From Streptomyces triticirhizae (GTDB lineage Bacteria > Actinomycetota > Actinomycetes > Streptomycetales > Streptomycetaceae), in the NCBI RefSeq assembly GCF_003696235.1, contig NZ_RFFJ01000008.1, positions 1-64,000 on the forward strand: a DNA stretch of 64,000 nt, written 5' to 3'. The notes beneath the pieces were generated by a model. It saw only the letters and a list, made by a program, of their open reading frames with translations. It was not told the DNA's origin and searched no databases. This document shows positions 1 through 8,252 of the stretch, piece after piece; the first letter of the stretch is position 1; each line of letters begins with the position of its first letter. The position numbers and the translations under genes were made by a program.

Positions 1-300
1 GCCGCCGAGCTGCGGCTCGGCGGCGAACCGGCCGTGGCCTGGGGCCGGTTGGGCGAGTTGCCCGGGGCCGCCCGGCTGGCCAGGCGGCTGGAGTCGGCGG
101 GCAGCAACGGCGTACCGGTGGTGCGGGCGTTCGCGGTCGAGGCGGCGGAGGCGCGCGCCCGGCGGCGTCGGGCGGTCCAGGCCGGGGCGCGTCGGGCGGC
201 CGTGCTGGTCGCCGGGCCACTCGGGCTGTGCTTCCTGCCGGCCTTCCTGCTGATCGGGGTGGCCCCGGTGCTGCTCGCGCTGATCGGGGAGTTGATCTGA
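1..300 (+). CDS. TadC-like type II secretion F-family protein, 3' end only
   Basis: The frame is open from the first base of the window and stops at 298-300, so only the last 99 residues are present. The C terminus has a basic stretch (RARRRRAVQAGARRAA) followed by a long hydrophobic segment (FLPAFLLIGVAPVLLALIG), which is how T2SF/TadC inner-membrane proteins of Flp pilus machines end. The next genes (Flp-type pilin, TadE, TadE-like) support a Tad pilus assembly role. The 5' part lies outside the window, so the domain itself cannot be checked. Confidence 0.75.
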   Translation, partial: AAELRLGGEPAVAWGRLGELPGAARLARRLESAGSNGVPVVRAFAVEAAEARARRRRAVQAGARRAAVLVAGPLGLCFLPAFLLIGVAPVLLALIGELI

Positions 301-467
301 CCCATGGCCCACCAGCCCGGGACGCCGCGCGCCCCTCCTCGTCCGGCCCCGATGGCCCGGGCGGAGCCCGGCCCAGGCCGTCCGCCGTCACCGCGCGCCC
401 CCGTCCCCCGACCACCGATCAACCGTCACCAGGCGGGCCCCCAGACGGGCCCAGAGAGAGACCGCTC

Positions 468-803
468 ATGCGTTGCCTCAGCCAACGGACCGCCACGCGC
501 GCTCACCAGGCTCAACGTCCCCGATCCGTCCGCCGGTTCGTGCCCCTGCTCGGTCCACGGCTGGCTCCACGGCAGGTCCCACGGTTCGTTCCGGGGCGTG
601 CCGGATGGCTCGTTCCCCGGTCGGGCCCGTGGGGCGCGGTCTGTTCGGGCCGGCGAGAGGCCGGGATGAACACCACCGAGTACGCCATCGGCACCCTCGC
701 CGCCGCTGGCTTCGCCGCCACGCTGCTCACCCTTTCCGACTCCGAGCCTGTGAAGGGGGCGCTGCGTGACGTCATCCTGCGGGCGCTCGACACGCCGCTG
801 TGA
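468..803 (+). CDS. Flp-pilin-like DUF4244 protein
   Basis: Small predicted pilin of a Tad system, about 111 residues from ATG 468, which has a purine-rich GAGAGAGA stretch just upstream. The C-terminal 46 residues begin EAGMNTTEYAIGTLAAAGFA. A glycine followed by a residue run with Glu at +5 and then a hydrophobic helix is the class of processing site used by prepilin peptidases on Flp pilins. The preceding 65 residues are Arg/Pro-rich and low complexity, long for a pilin leader. A later start is possible, for example GTG/ATG near 666, which would leave no leader. The frame is also open further upstream, but that part looks like random GC-rich sequence. It overlaps the following TadE gene by 38 bases. 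Confidence 0.7.
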   Translation: MRCLSQRTATRAHQAQRPRSVRRFVPLLGPRLAPRQVPRFVPGRAGWLVPRSGPWGAVCSGRREAGMNTTEYAIGTLAAAGFAATLLTLSDSEPVKGALRDVILRALDTPL

Positions 804-1128
804 CCCGGGCGCCGTCACGGTCGAGAGCGCCCTGGTCATCCCCGCCCTGGTGCTCTTCTTCGGAGCGCTGCTCTGCGGGCTCGGTGCCTTCGCCGCCCAG
901 TCGCTGTGCCAGGACGCGGCGCGCGCGGGGGCACGGGCCGCCGCCAGGGGAGAGCCGGCGGAGGAGGTGTCGCGGGTGGCGCGCGACATCGCTCCGGGGA
1001 ACGCCCGGGTGGAGGTCGGCCGGGACGGCGCGTTCGTGCGGGTCGACGTCTCGGTGCCCTCGTGGGCGACGGGCGTGCTCGGCCTGGCCGTCGAGGGGCG
1101 GGCGGTGGCCCATGTCGAGCCCGACTGA
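766..1128 (+). CDS. TadE family pilus-associated protein
   Basis: 120 residues starting at GTG 766. The N-terminal sequence GAVTVESALVIPALVLFFGALL is the TadE pattern: small residues, then T-x-E-x-A at the start of a single transmembrane helix. The rest is a short extracytoplasmic domain ending AVAHVEPD. TadE-type pseudopilins are inserted in the membrane and help assemble or anchor Flp pili. It overlaps the pilin-like gene upstream by 38 bases and the next TadE-like gene downstream by 17 bases, so the three are probably co-translated. Confidence 0.8.
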   Translation: MTSSCGRSTRRCDPGAVTVESALVIPALVLFFGALLCGLGAFAAQSLCQDAARAGARAAARGEPAEEVSRVARDIAPGNARVEVGRDGAFVRVDVSVPSWATGVLGLAVEGRAVAHVEPD

Positions 1129-1570
1129 CCGCGCCGACCGGGGCAGCGCCACGGTCTGGGCGACGCTCATCCTGGTGCTGCTGTGCGCCGTCTTCGGCGC
1201 CGTGGTGACGCTCGACCAGGCACTGTCCGCCCGTCAGCGGGCCGCCTCGGCTGCCGACCTGGCGGCGCTCGCCGCCGCCGACCACGCGGCGGCCGGGCCG
1301 GACGTCGCCTGCGCCGTGGCGCGGCGGGTGGCCGAGGCGCAGCGCGCCCGGCTGGTCCGCTGTCACCTCGGTGGTGAGGTCGCCGACCTCACCACCGAGG
1401 CCACGGCCGGTCCGCACTCCGCCAGGGCCAGGGCCAGGGCGGCGCCCGCCGGCGTTCCCGACCCGGCCACGGACGGTCTCGCCGGCGCCACGGCAGGCGC
1501 CCGGGCCAGAGTCACCGCCGGCGCCTCGGGCGGCCTCGCCCGGCCGGGGGGCGGGGGCGTGCGGGGCGGG
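1112..1570 (+). CDS. Rv3654c-family TadE-like protein, 3' end undefined
   Basis: Starts at ATG 1112 inside the TadE gene. The N terminus reads DRGSATVWATLILVLLCAVF followed by TLDQALSARQRAASAADLAALAAADHAA, the usual Rv3654c/helicase-secretion-neighbourhood pattern: one membrane helix, then an Ala-rich helix. Homologues I know are about 130-150 residues, which would put the end near 1500-1560. No stop appears in this frame there: it stays open to 3658, antisense and codon-aligned to the helicase gene. The end given is the helicase stop boundary, not an observed stop. The gene may have lost its stop, or contain a frameshift. Confidence 0.6.
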
Positions 1571-3976
1571 TCAGGCCGTGGGCCGGCCACGGAGCAGTTG
1601 GGTCAGCACGCGGACGGCGCCCGCCTTGTGGAGGGGCTCGTTCCCGTTGCCGCACTTGGGGGACTGGATGCAGGACGGGCAGCCAGCCCGGCACTCGCAG
1701 GCGGCGATGGCGTCCCGGGTGGCGGCCAGCCAGCGGGCGGCGGCGTGGAAGGCGCGCTCGGCGAAGCCGGCGCCGCCCGGGTGGCCGTCGTGCACGAAGA
1801 CGGTCGGCAGCAGGGTGTCCGGGTGCAGCGCGGTGGAGACGCCGCCGATGTCCCAGCGGTCGCAGGTCGCGAAGAGCGGCAGCATCCCGATCGCCGCGTG
1901 CTCGGCCGCGTGCAGCGCCCCGGGCAGGATCTCCGGCGTGATCCGCGCGTCGGTCAGCTGGTCCTCCGCCATCGTCCACCACACGGCGCGGGTGCGGAGC
2001 GTTCTCGGCGGCAGGTCGAGCCGGGTCTCGCCCAACACCTCGCCGGTCAGCAGCCGCCGCCGCAGATAGGAGACCACCTGGGCGGTGACCTCCACCGACC
2101 CGAAACACAGCCGGGCGTCGCCCCACGGCACCTCGACGTCGGTCTCCAGCACCGACAGCTCGGTGACCTCCCTGGCCGAGGTGGACCAGGGCGGGTTGGA
2201 CTCCTCGACCAGCGCGACGGAGTCCGCCAGGTCCAGCTCCCGGACCACGAAGCTCTGCCCCCGGTGCAGATGGACGGCGCCCTCGTGCACGGTGGTGTGG
2301 GCCGCCGCCGAGTCCACGGTGCCCAGCAGCCGGCCCGTCGCGGCCTCCACCACCCGCACCGGCTCGCCGCCCTTCCCCCGGATGTCCACGAGGTCGGCCG
2401 CCCGCTCCCGGCGGGTCCAGTACCAGCTGCGGCCGCGTTGCCGCAGCAGGCCCCGGTCGGTCAGCTTGGGCAGCAGCTCGGCGGCCGTCGGGTCGAACAG
2501 GGGGGCCGGGCCTTCCGCGAAGTCGGCATCGGTGAGCGGGAGTTCAGCGGCGGCGGCGCACAGGTGCGGGGCCAGCACATAGGGGTTCCCCGGGTCCAGC
2601 ACGGTGCTCTCCACCGGCCGTTCGAACAGCGCCTCGGGGTGGTGCACCAGATAGGTGTCCAACGGGTCGTCACGGGCGATCAGCACGGCGAGCGCGCCCT
2701 GCCCGCGCCGCCCCGCGCGCCCGGCCTGCTGCCAGAGCGAGGCCCGGGTGCCGGGGTAGCCGGCCAGCAGCACGGCGTCCAGCCCCGCGATGTCCACGCC
2801 CAGCTCCAGCGCCGTGGTGGCGGCCAGCCCCAGCAGCTCGCCGCTGTGCAACGCCCGTTCCAACTCCCGCCGTTCCTCCGGCAGATAGCCGCCCCGATAG
2901 GCCGCGACCCGGCCGGCCAGCGTTCGGTCGAGGGCGGCCAGCCGGTCCTGGGCGATCAGCGAGATCAGCTCGGCGCCACGCCGGGAGCGGACGAAGGTCA
3001 CCGTGCGCACCCCCGCGCCGGCCAGGTCGGCGAGGAGGTCGGCGGCCTCGGCGGTGGCGGTCCGCCGTACGGGGGCGCCCCGTTCGCCCCTGCCCTCGAC
3101 CAGCGGAGGCTCCCACAGGGCGAAGACCAACTCGCCACGCGGCGAGGCGTCCTCGGTCACCTCGGCCACCGGCAGCCCGACGAGTCGACCCGCCGAGGCG
3201 CCGGGCTCGGCGGTGGTCGCCGAGGCCAACAGGAAGACCGGCTCCGCACCGTGGTGCGCGCAGACGCGGCGCAGCCGGCGCAGCACCTGCGCCACATGCG
3301 AGCCGAAGACCCCCCGGTAGACATGGCACTCGTCGATCACCACATAGCGCAGCGCCCGCAGGAAGGAGGACCAGCGCCGGTGGCCCGGCAGCAGGCCGGT
3401 GTGGAGCATGTCCGGGTTGGTGAGCAGCAGGTTGGCGTGCTCCCTGGCCCAGGCCCGCTCCTCCGGCGGGGTGTCCCCGTCGTAGACGGCGGGCCGGACG
3501 GCGGTGCCCAGCGGTTCGGCGAGCCGGCGTATCGCCCGCCACTGGTCGGCGGCCAGGGCCTTGGTCGGCGCCAGATAGAGCGCGGTCGCGCCCCGCCGGT
3601 TGGGGGCCGTCTGGCCCTCCAGCAGCACGCTGAGCACCGGCACCTGGTAGGTCAGTGACTTGCCCGAGGCCGTCCCCGTGGACACCACGACCGAGGACCC
3701 CCGCACGGCGTGCTCCACGGCCCTGGCCTGGTGCGCCCAGGGCCGGTCGATGCCGGCGGCGCGCACCGCGTCCAACACCTCGTCACGTATGCCTTCCGGC
3801 CAGTTGGCATGGACCTCGCCCCGGCCGGGCAGCTGCTCCGTATGAGTGATGCGGAGTGACCGGTCCCCCGGTTCGCTCAGCCGTGCCAGCACCGCCTGCG
3901 GAGACCGACGGCGGCCGTCCGCCTCGGTGGCGTTCGGGGGTGACTGGTAGGGGCGCACAAGGAACGAGTCTGTCAC
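1571..3976 (-). CDS. DEAD/DEAH-box superfamily 2 helicase with DUF1998-like C-terminal domain
   Basis: About 801 residues if translation starts at GTG 3976; another in-frame start (TTG a few codons earlier) is possible. The open frame continues much further upstream, antisense to bldG, and is ignored there. N-terminal helicase core: WAHQARAVEHA (Q-motif-like), STGTASGKSL (Walker A), DECHVYRG (motif II as DECH) and ASATT (motif III). The second lobe has ATTALELGVDIAGLDAVL and QQAGRAGRRGQGAL (motifs V-VI). The C terminus has a cysteine cluster, CECRAGCPSCIQSPKCGNGN, typical of the DUF1998/MrfA-type helicases. It is divergent from bldG, the arrangement I recall from S. coelicolor. Probably a DNA repair helicase; exact role unknown. 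Confidence 0.88.
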   Translation of the reverse strand: MTDSFLVRPYQSPPNATEADGRRRSPQAVLARLSEPGDRSLRITHTEQLPGRGEVHANWPEGIRDEVLDAVRAAGIDRPWAHQARAVEHAVRGSSVVVSTGTASGKSLTYQVPVLSVLLEGQTAPNRRGATALYLAPTKALAADQWRAIRRLAEPLGTAVRPAVYDGDTPPEERAWAREHANLLLTNPDMLHTGLLPGHRRWSSFLRALRYVVIDECHVYRGVFGSHVAQVLRRLRRVCAHHGAEPVFLLASATTAEPGASAGRLVGLPVAEVTEDASPRGELVFALWEPPLVEGRGERGAPVRRTATAEAADLLADLAGAGVRTVTFVRSRRGAELISLIAQDRLAALDRTLAGRVAAYRGGYLPEERRELERALHSGELLGLAATTALELGVDIAGLDAVLLAGYPGTRASLWQQAGRAGRRGQGALAVLIARDDPLDTYLVHHPEALFERPVESTVLDPGNPYVLAPHLCAAAAELPLTDADFAEGPAPLFDPTAAELLPKLTDRGLLRQRGRSWYWTRRERAADLVDIRGKGGEPVRVVEAATGRLLGTVDSAAAHTTVHEGAVHLHRGQSFVVRELDLADSVALVEESNPPWSTSAREVTELSVLETDVEVPWGDARLCFGSVEVTAQVVSYLRRRLLTGEVLGETRLDLPPRTLRTRAVWWTMAEDQLTDARITPEILPGALHAAEHAAIGMLPLFATCDRWDIGGVSTALHPDTLLPTVFVHDGHPGGAGFAERAFHAAARWLAATRDAIAACECRAGCPSCIQSPKCGNGNEPLHKAGAVRVLTQLLRGRPTA

Positions 3977-4096
3977 TGGTCCGACGGACAATGGCTGTAA
4001 GACGTCGTGCTGGGCATGAGGTAAGTGGTTGAATGCCCTGGCGGCTGCCGATCCAGGGGGGCGACCGCTCGTTAGCAAGGTGCTGGAGGACGATCC

Positions 4097-4438
4097 GTGG
4101 ACCTGTCCCTTTCGACCCGAACCGTGGGCGACCGTACGGTCGTCGAGGTCGGCGGCGAGATCGACGTATACACCGCGCCCAAGCTGCGCGAACAGCTGGT
4201 GGAGCTGGTCAACGACGGCAACCACCACCTCGTGGTGGACATGGAGCGCGTTGACTTCCTGGACTCCACGGGACTGGGTGTGCTGGTGGGTGGCCTGAAG
4301 CGCGTGCGGGCCCAGGAGGGCTCGCTGCGCCTGGTGTGCAACCAGGAGCGCATTCTCAAGATCTTCCGGATCACCGGACTGACCAAGGTGTTCCCGATCC
4401 ACGAGTCCGTGGACGAGGCCATCGCGGCCACCGACTGA
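4097..4438 (+). CDS. bldG: anti-sigma factor antagonist BldG (STAS domain)
   Basis: 113 residues, the length of BldG, starting at GTG 4097 with GGAGGA six bases upstream. It is a single STAS domain with the phosphorylatable serine in [16 protein letters not shown] at Ser57, the position reported for BldG. BldG is an anti-anti-sigma factor needed for aerial hyphae and antibiotic production; dephosphorylated BldG binds anti-sigma partners. The immediately downstream ATPase-fold protein is its neighbour in all streptomycetes I know. The divergent helicase begins about 120 bases away, so promoters of both lie in 3977-4096. Confidence 0.95.
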   Translation: MDLSLSTRTVGDRTVVEVGGEIDVYTAPKLREQLVELVNDGNHHLVVDMERVDFLDSTGLGVLVGGLKRVRAQEGSLRLVCNQERILKIFRITGLTKVFPIHESVDEAIAATD

Positions 4439-4564
4439 GGCGTGGCGACCGGTCGCCCGGCAGCCGTTCGAAAGATCACCAGCGACCCGCCCCGGCCGCG
4501 ACGGTCGACCCAGTGTCGACAGCACGGCCGGGGCGGTCTGTCCGCATCACCAAGGGGGATGGGT

Positions 4565-4984
4565 ATGGCCACCGTCGAACTCCGCTTCAGCGCGTCCCCG
4601 GAGCATGTGCGAACCGCCAGGTTGGTCGCCGCCGCGGTCGCCAGAAGGGCCGGGGTCGACGAGTCGGCGCTGGACGAGTTGCGCCTCGCCGTGGGCGAGG
4701 CGTGCAGTCGCGCCGTGGGTCTGCACGCCATCCACGGTCTGACGAGCCCGGTGCGGGTGGTGCTGACCGAGGGGGAGAAGTCCTTCTCGATCGAGGTCGG
4801 CGACGACGCGCCCAGCGCGGTGCCGGCGCCCCGTGACTCCTCCGCCGGCGAGGCCGCCGAGGACACCGACGAGTTGGGGCTGGCGGTGATCAGTGGCCTG
4901 GTGGACGACGTGGAGGTCATCTCCGCCGCCAACGGCGGTGCCATCCGCATGAGTTGGCCCGCGTCCACGCCGTCCTTCCCCTGA
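4565..4984 (+). CDS. anti-sigma factor, SpoIIAB/RsbW-like HATPase
   Basis: 139 residues from ATG 4565, preceded by AAGGGGGA. HATPase fold of the anti-sigma kind: LDELRLAVGEACSRAVGLHA (N-box region, with Ser where most have Asn-Ala), SIEVGDDAP (G1-like) and GLAVISGLVDDVEV. The N- and G-boxes are weaker than in active SpoIIAB kinases, so nucleotide binding or kinase activity could be reduced. Located 126 bases downstream of bldG on the same strand, this is the position of the BldG-interacting anti-sigma protein (SCO3548 in S. coelicolor, by memory). Likely target: a sigma factor of the SigB/SigH group. Confidence 0.88.
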   Translation: MATVELRFSASPEHVRTARLVAAAVARRAGVDESALDELRLAVGEACSRAVGLHAIHGLTSPVRVVLTEGEKSFSIEVGDDAPSAVPAPRDSSAGEAAEDTDELGLAVISGLVDDVEVISAANGGAIRMSWPASTPSFP

Positions 4985-5122
4985 GTCCCCGAGCCCCGGG
5001 CCCTTGAGGCTCTGGGTTCCTGGGTCCCGCGTTACCCGTCTCCTGGTCGGCGCCGTCCCGGCGGTGCTGGTCAGGAGATTTCTGTTCTCATGATCGCCAT
5101 TCGCGATCTCCTTTCATGATGG

Positions 5123-5187
5123 GTGAATACAAGATCGCATTCCCATGATCGATGTCCGCGATCATGGAAATGTGATCTTGCATTCAC
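5123..5187. repeat. 29-bp imperfect inverted repeat (large hairpin) upstream of hppA
   Basis: Left arm 5123-5151 begins GTGAATACAAGATCGCATTC; right arm 5159-5187 is its reverse complement with three mismatches; the loop is 7 bases. It is much richer in A/T than its surroundings. A second smaller dyad, GGAGAT (5074-5079) with ATCTCC (5106-5111), lies just upstream, and CATGATCG is shared by both. It lies between the anti-sigma gene and the pyrophosphatase gene, about 145 bases before the start codon. It could be a terminator of the bldG operon, a 5'-UTR structure of hppA, or a small non-autonomous repeat. Confidence 0.85.
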
Positions 5188-5332
5188 GGTCCGCGCTTTC
5201 CCGATGTTTACGCGTGGGCCCCCTGATGCGGTCATTCTGCTCCGCGTCCCCTGTGCCGATCCGCGATATCTCTCTACACTCCGGCGACGTCTGTCAGTTT
5301 TCCGTAGCACGCCTGAGCGTCGAGGAGGACGA

Positions 5333-7696
5333 ATGGCACACCCCCATGTCATACAGGCAGCCGAGGCCGTCGAACTCACCAGTGGGAACCGGGCGCTGGT
5401 CCTGCTGATCGCCGTGGTCGCGCTGGCGGCCCTGGGACTGGCGATCGTTCTGGTGCGACAGGTCCTGGCGGCCAGCGAGGGCACCGAGAACATGCGGAAG
5501 ATCGCCGCCGCGGTTCAGGAGGGCGCCAACGCCTATCTCGCCAGACAACTCCGTACCCTCGCCGGATTCGCCGTCGCCGTCGTCTTTCTCCTGCTGCTGC
5601 TCCCCGCCGACGACTGGAACGAACGAATCGGCAGGTCCGTGTTCTTCGTCGTGGGCGCCGCGTTCTCGGCCGGCACCGGCTATCTCGGAATGTGGCTCGC
5701 GGTGCGCAGCAATGTCCGGGTGGCGGCAGCGGCGCGTGAGGCGGGAGAAAAGGATCTGGTGTCGGTACGTCACCAGGCCATGCGCATCGCCTTTCGCACC
5801 GGCGGCGTGGTCGGCATGTTCACCGTGGGCCTCGGCCTGCTGGGCGCCGCGTGCGTGGTGTTGGTCTACACGGCCGACGCGCCCAAGGTGCTGGAGGGAT
5901 TCGGGCTCGGGGCCGCGTTGATCGCGATGTTCATGAGGGTGGGCGGCGGCATCTTCACCAAGGCCGCCGACGTCGGCGCCGACCTGGTCGGCAAGGTCGA
6001 GCAGGGCATCCCCGAGGACGACCCGCGCAACGCCGCGACCATCGCCGACAACGTGGGCGACAACGTCGGCGACTGCGCCGGCATGGCCGCCGACCTCTTC
6101 GAGTCCTACGCCGTGACCCTGGTCGCCGCGCTGATCCTGGGCACGGTCGCCTTCGGCGACGCCGGCCTGGCGTTCCCCCTGCTGGTGCCGGCGATCGGGG
6201 TGCTGACCGCGATGGCCGGGATCTTCCTGGTCGCGCCGCGCCGCGCCGACCGGACCAGCATGACCGCCATCAACCGGGGCTTCTTCCTCTCGGCCGGCAT
6301 CTCGCTGGCCCTGGTCGCCGTCGCCACCTATGTCTATCTCCCGGGCAGCTTCGCCGAGTTGGACGGCGTCACCGACGCGGCGATCGCGACCCACGACGCC
6401 GACCCCCGGCTGTTCGCGCTGACGGCCGTGGCCATCGGCATCGTGCTGGCGGCGTTGATCCAACAGCTCACCGGCTACTTCACCGAGCCGTCCCGGCGCC
6501 CGGTCCAGGACATCGGCCGGACCTCGCGGACCGGGCCGGCGACCGTGGTGCTGGCCGGCTTCTCGCTGGGCCTGGAGTCCGCCGTCTACACGGCGCTGCT
6601 GGTCGGCCTCAGCGTCTACGCGGCCTTCGCGCTCGCCGGCGGCACGGTGATGCTGGCGCTCTTCGCGGTGGCCCTGGCCGGCACCGGCCTGTTGACCACG
6701 GTGGGCGTGATCGTCGCCATGGACACCTTCGGCCCGGTGGCCGACAACGCGCAGGGCATCGCCGAGATGTCCGGCGACGTGGAGGGCGACGGCGCCCAGG
6801 TGCTGACCGACCTCGACGCGGTGGGTAACACCACCAAGGCCGTCACCAAGGGCATCGCCATCGCCACGGCGGTGCTGGCCGCCGCCGCGCTCTTCGGCTC
6901 CTACCGGGACGCGGTCGCCGACGCCGTCGGCGACGCCGGCCTGACGGCGGAACAGGTGCTCGCCGAGACCGCGCTCAGCCTCGACATATCCCAGCCCAAC
7001 AACCTGGTGGGCCTGATCATCGGGGCGGCCGTGGTCTTCCTCTTCTCGGGGCTCGCGATCAACGCGGTCTCCCGTTCGGCGGGTTCGGTGGTCTACGAGG
7101 TGCGCCGCCAGTTCCGGACCCGCCCCGGGATCATGGACGGCACCGAGCAGCCCGAGTACGGCAGGGTCGTGGACATCTGCACCAGGGACTCGCTGCGGGA
7201 GCTGGCCACGCCGGGGCTGTTGGCGGTGATGGCGCCGATCGCCGTCGGGTTCAGCCTCGGCATCGGCCCGTTGGGCGCCTATCTCGCGGGCGCCATCGGC
7301 ACCGGCATCCTGATGGCGGTCTTCCTGGCCAACTCTGGCGGCGCCTGGGACAACGCCAAGAAGCTGGTCGAGGACGGGCACCACGGGGGCAAGGGCAGCG
7401 AGGCCCATGCCGCCACGGTGATCGGCGACACGATCGGCGACCCGTTCAAGGACACGGCGGGTCCCGCCATCAACCCGCTGCTCAAGGTGATGAACCTGGT
7501 CGCGCTGCTGATCGCCCCCGCCGTGATCACCCTCAGCTACGGGGACGACGCCAACGCGGGGGCGCGCGCCGTGATCGCGGCCCTGGCGGTGGCGGTGATC
7601 GTGGCCGCCGTCCAGGCCTCGCGCCGGCGCGGCATCGCGGTGGACGACGCCGCCGACGCCGACGACGCCAGGGACGGGGCGACGGCGGGCGGCTGA
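5333..7696 (+). CDS. hppA: membrane-bound proton-pumping inorganic pyrophosphatase
   Basis: 787 residues from ATG 5333, with GAGGAGGA upstream; full length for the family, with about 16 hydrophobic segments. Signature stretches: DVGADLVGKVEQGIPEDDPR, NVGDNVGDCAGMAADLFESY, DTFGPVADNAQGIAEM and KKLVEDG. The residue deciding potassium dependence is in VGNTTKAVTKG: Lys at about residue 502, where K+-dependent enzymes have Ala, so this is a K+-independent H+ pump. It hydrolyses cytoplasmic PPi and exports protons. It is a monocistronic gene in this context, with a large hairpin upstream and a strong terminator downstream. Confidence 0.95.
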   Translation: MAHPHVIQAAEAVELTSGNRALVLLIAVVALAALGLAIVLVRQVLAASEGTENMRKIAAAVQEGANAYLARQLRTLAGFAVAVVFLLLLLPADDWNERIGRSVFFVVGAAFSAGTGYLGMWLAVRSNVRVAAAAREAGEKDLVSVRHQAMRIAFRTGGVVGMFTVGLGLLGAACVVLVYTADAPKVLEGFGLGAALIAMFMRVGGGIFTKAADVGADLVGKVEQGIPEDDPRNAATIADNVGDNVGDCAGMAADLFESYAVTLVAALILGTVAFGDAGLAFPLLVPAIGVLTAMAGIFLVAPRRADRTSMTAINRGFFLSAGISLALVAVATYVYLPGSFAELDGVTDAAIATHDADPRLFALTAVAIGIVLAALIQQLTGYFTEPSRRPVQDIGRTSRTGPATVVLAGFSLGLESAVYTALLVGLSVYAAFALAGGTVMLALFAVALAGTGLLTTVGVIVAMDTFGPVADNAQGIAEMSGDVEGDGAQVLTDLDAVGNTTKAVTKGIAIATAVLAAAALFGSYRDAVADAVGDAGLTAEQVLAETALSLDISQPNNLVGLIIGAAVVFLFSGLAINAVSRSAGSVVYEVRRQFRTRPGIMDGTEQPEYGRVVDICTRDSLRELATPGLLAVMAPIAVGFSLGIGPLGAYLAGAIGTGILMAVFLANSGGAWDNAKKLVEDGHHGGKGSEAHAATVIGDTIGDPFKDTAGPAINPLLKVMNLVALLIAPAVITLSYGDDANAGARAVIAALAVAVIVAAVQASRRRGIAVDDAADADDARDGATAGG

Positions 7697-7735
7697 GCCC
7701 CTCGGCGGGCCGGGTGCGACGGGGCCGGCGCCGCC

Positions 7736-7772
7736 CGCGCCCGCGATGGTCCGGGCCACCATCGCGGGCGCG
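7736..7772. terminator. bidirectional GC-rich hairpin between hppA and VOC gene
   Basis: Perfect 15-bp stem: CGCGCCCGCGATGGT (7736-7750) and ACCATCGCGGGCGCG (7758-7772), with a 7-base loop. It lies in the gap between two convergent genes and is followed by four repeats of a GGGCGCG-like unit. There is no T-tract, which is common for streptomycete terminators. Confidence 0.75.
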
Positions 7773-7831
7773 GGGCGCGGGGCGCGGGGCGCGAGGAACC
7801 GCCCCCTCGTCGGCTCGTCGCCGGCCGGCGA

Positions 7832-8242
7832 TCAGCGCGCCTGGTTGAAGCGCAGCATGTTGCCGGCCGGGTCGCGGAAGGCGCAGTCGCGCACGCCATA
7901 GGGCTGGTCGATCGGCTCCTGCACCACCTCGCCGCCGGCGGCGCGGATGCGTTCGAAGGTGGCGTCGACGTCGTCGGTCGAGAAGATCACGCCGCGCAGC
8001 ATCCCCTTGGCCAGCAGCTCCTCCATCGCCCGACGGTCGGCCGCCGATGCGGTGGGGTCGGCGAGCGGGGGTTCCAGGACGATCTCCACGCCCGGCTGCT
8101 CGGGGGAGCCGACTGTCAGCCAGCGCATCCCCTCGAACGACACGTCGTTGCGCACCTCAAGCCCGAGGACGTCGCGGTAGAAGGCCAGGGCCTTGTCGGG
8201 GTCGTCAACGGCGATGAAGCACTGTGAAAGCTTGATGTTCAT
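7832..8242 (-). CDS. VOC (glyoxalase/bleomycin-resistance fold) protein
   Basis: 136 residues from ATG 8242. Two beta-alpha-beta-beta-beta units of the vicinal oxygen chelate fold: KLSQCFIAVDDPDKALAFYRDVLGLEV at the N terminus and GVIFSTDDVDATFERIRAAGGEVVQEP in the second half, ending CAFRDPAGNMLRFNQAR. Substrate cannot be told from the sequence; this subfamily is mostly uncharacterised. It sits 10 bases downstream of an AraC-type regulator gene on the same strand, so the regulator probably controls this pair. Confidence 0.85.
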   Translation of the reverse strand: MNIKLSQCFIAVDDPDKALAFYRDVLGLEVRNDVSFEGMRWLTVGSPEQPGVEIVLEPPLADPTASAADRRAMEELLAKGMLRGVIFSTDDVDATFERIRAAGGEVVQEPIDQPYGVRDCAFRDPAGNMLRFNQAR

Positions 8243-8252
8243 GTCGACGACG

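Noticed and set aside
4097-4525. An N-terminal extension of the helicase across bldG
   Set aside because: The extension is antisense to bldG, has no recognisable domain, and homologues start near 3976.
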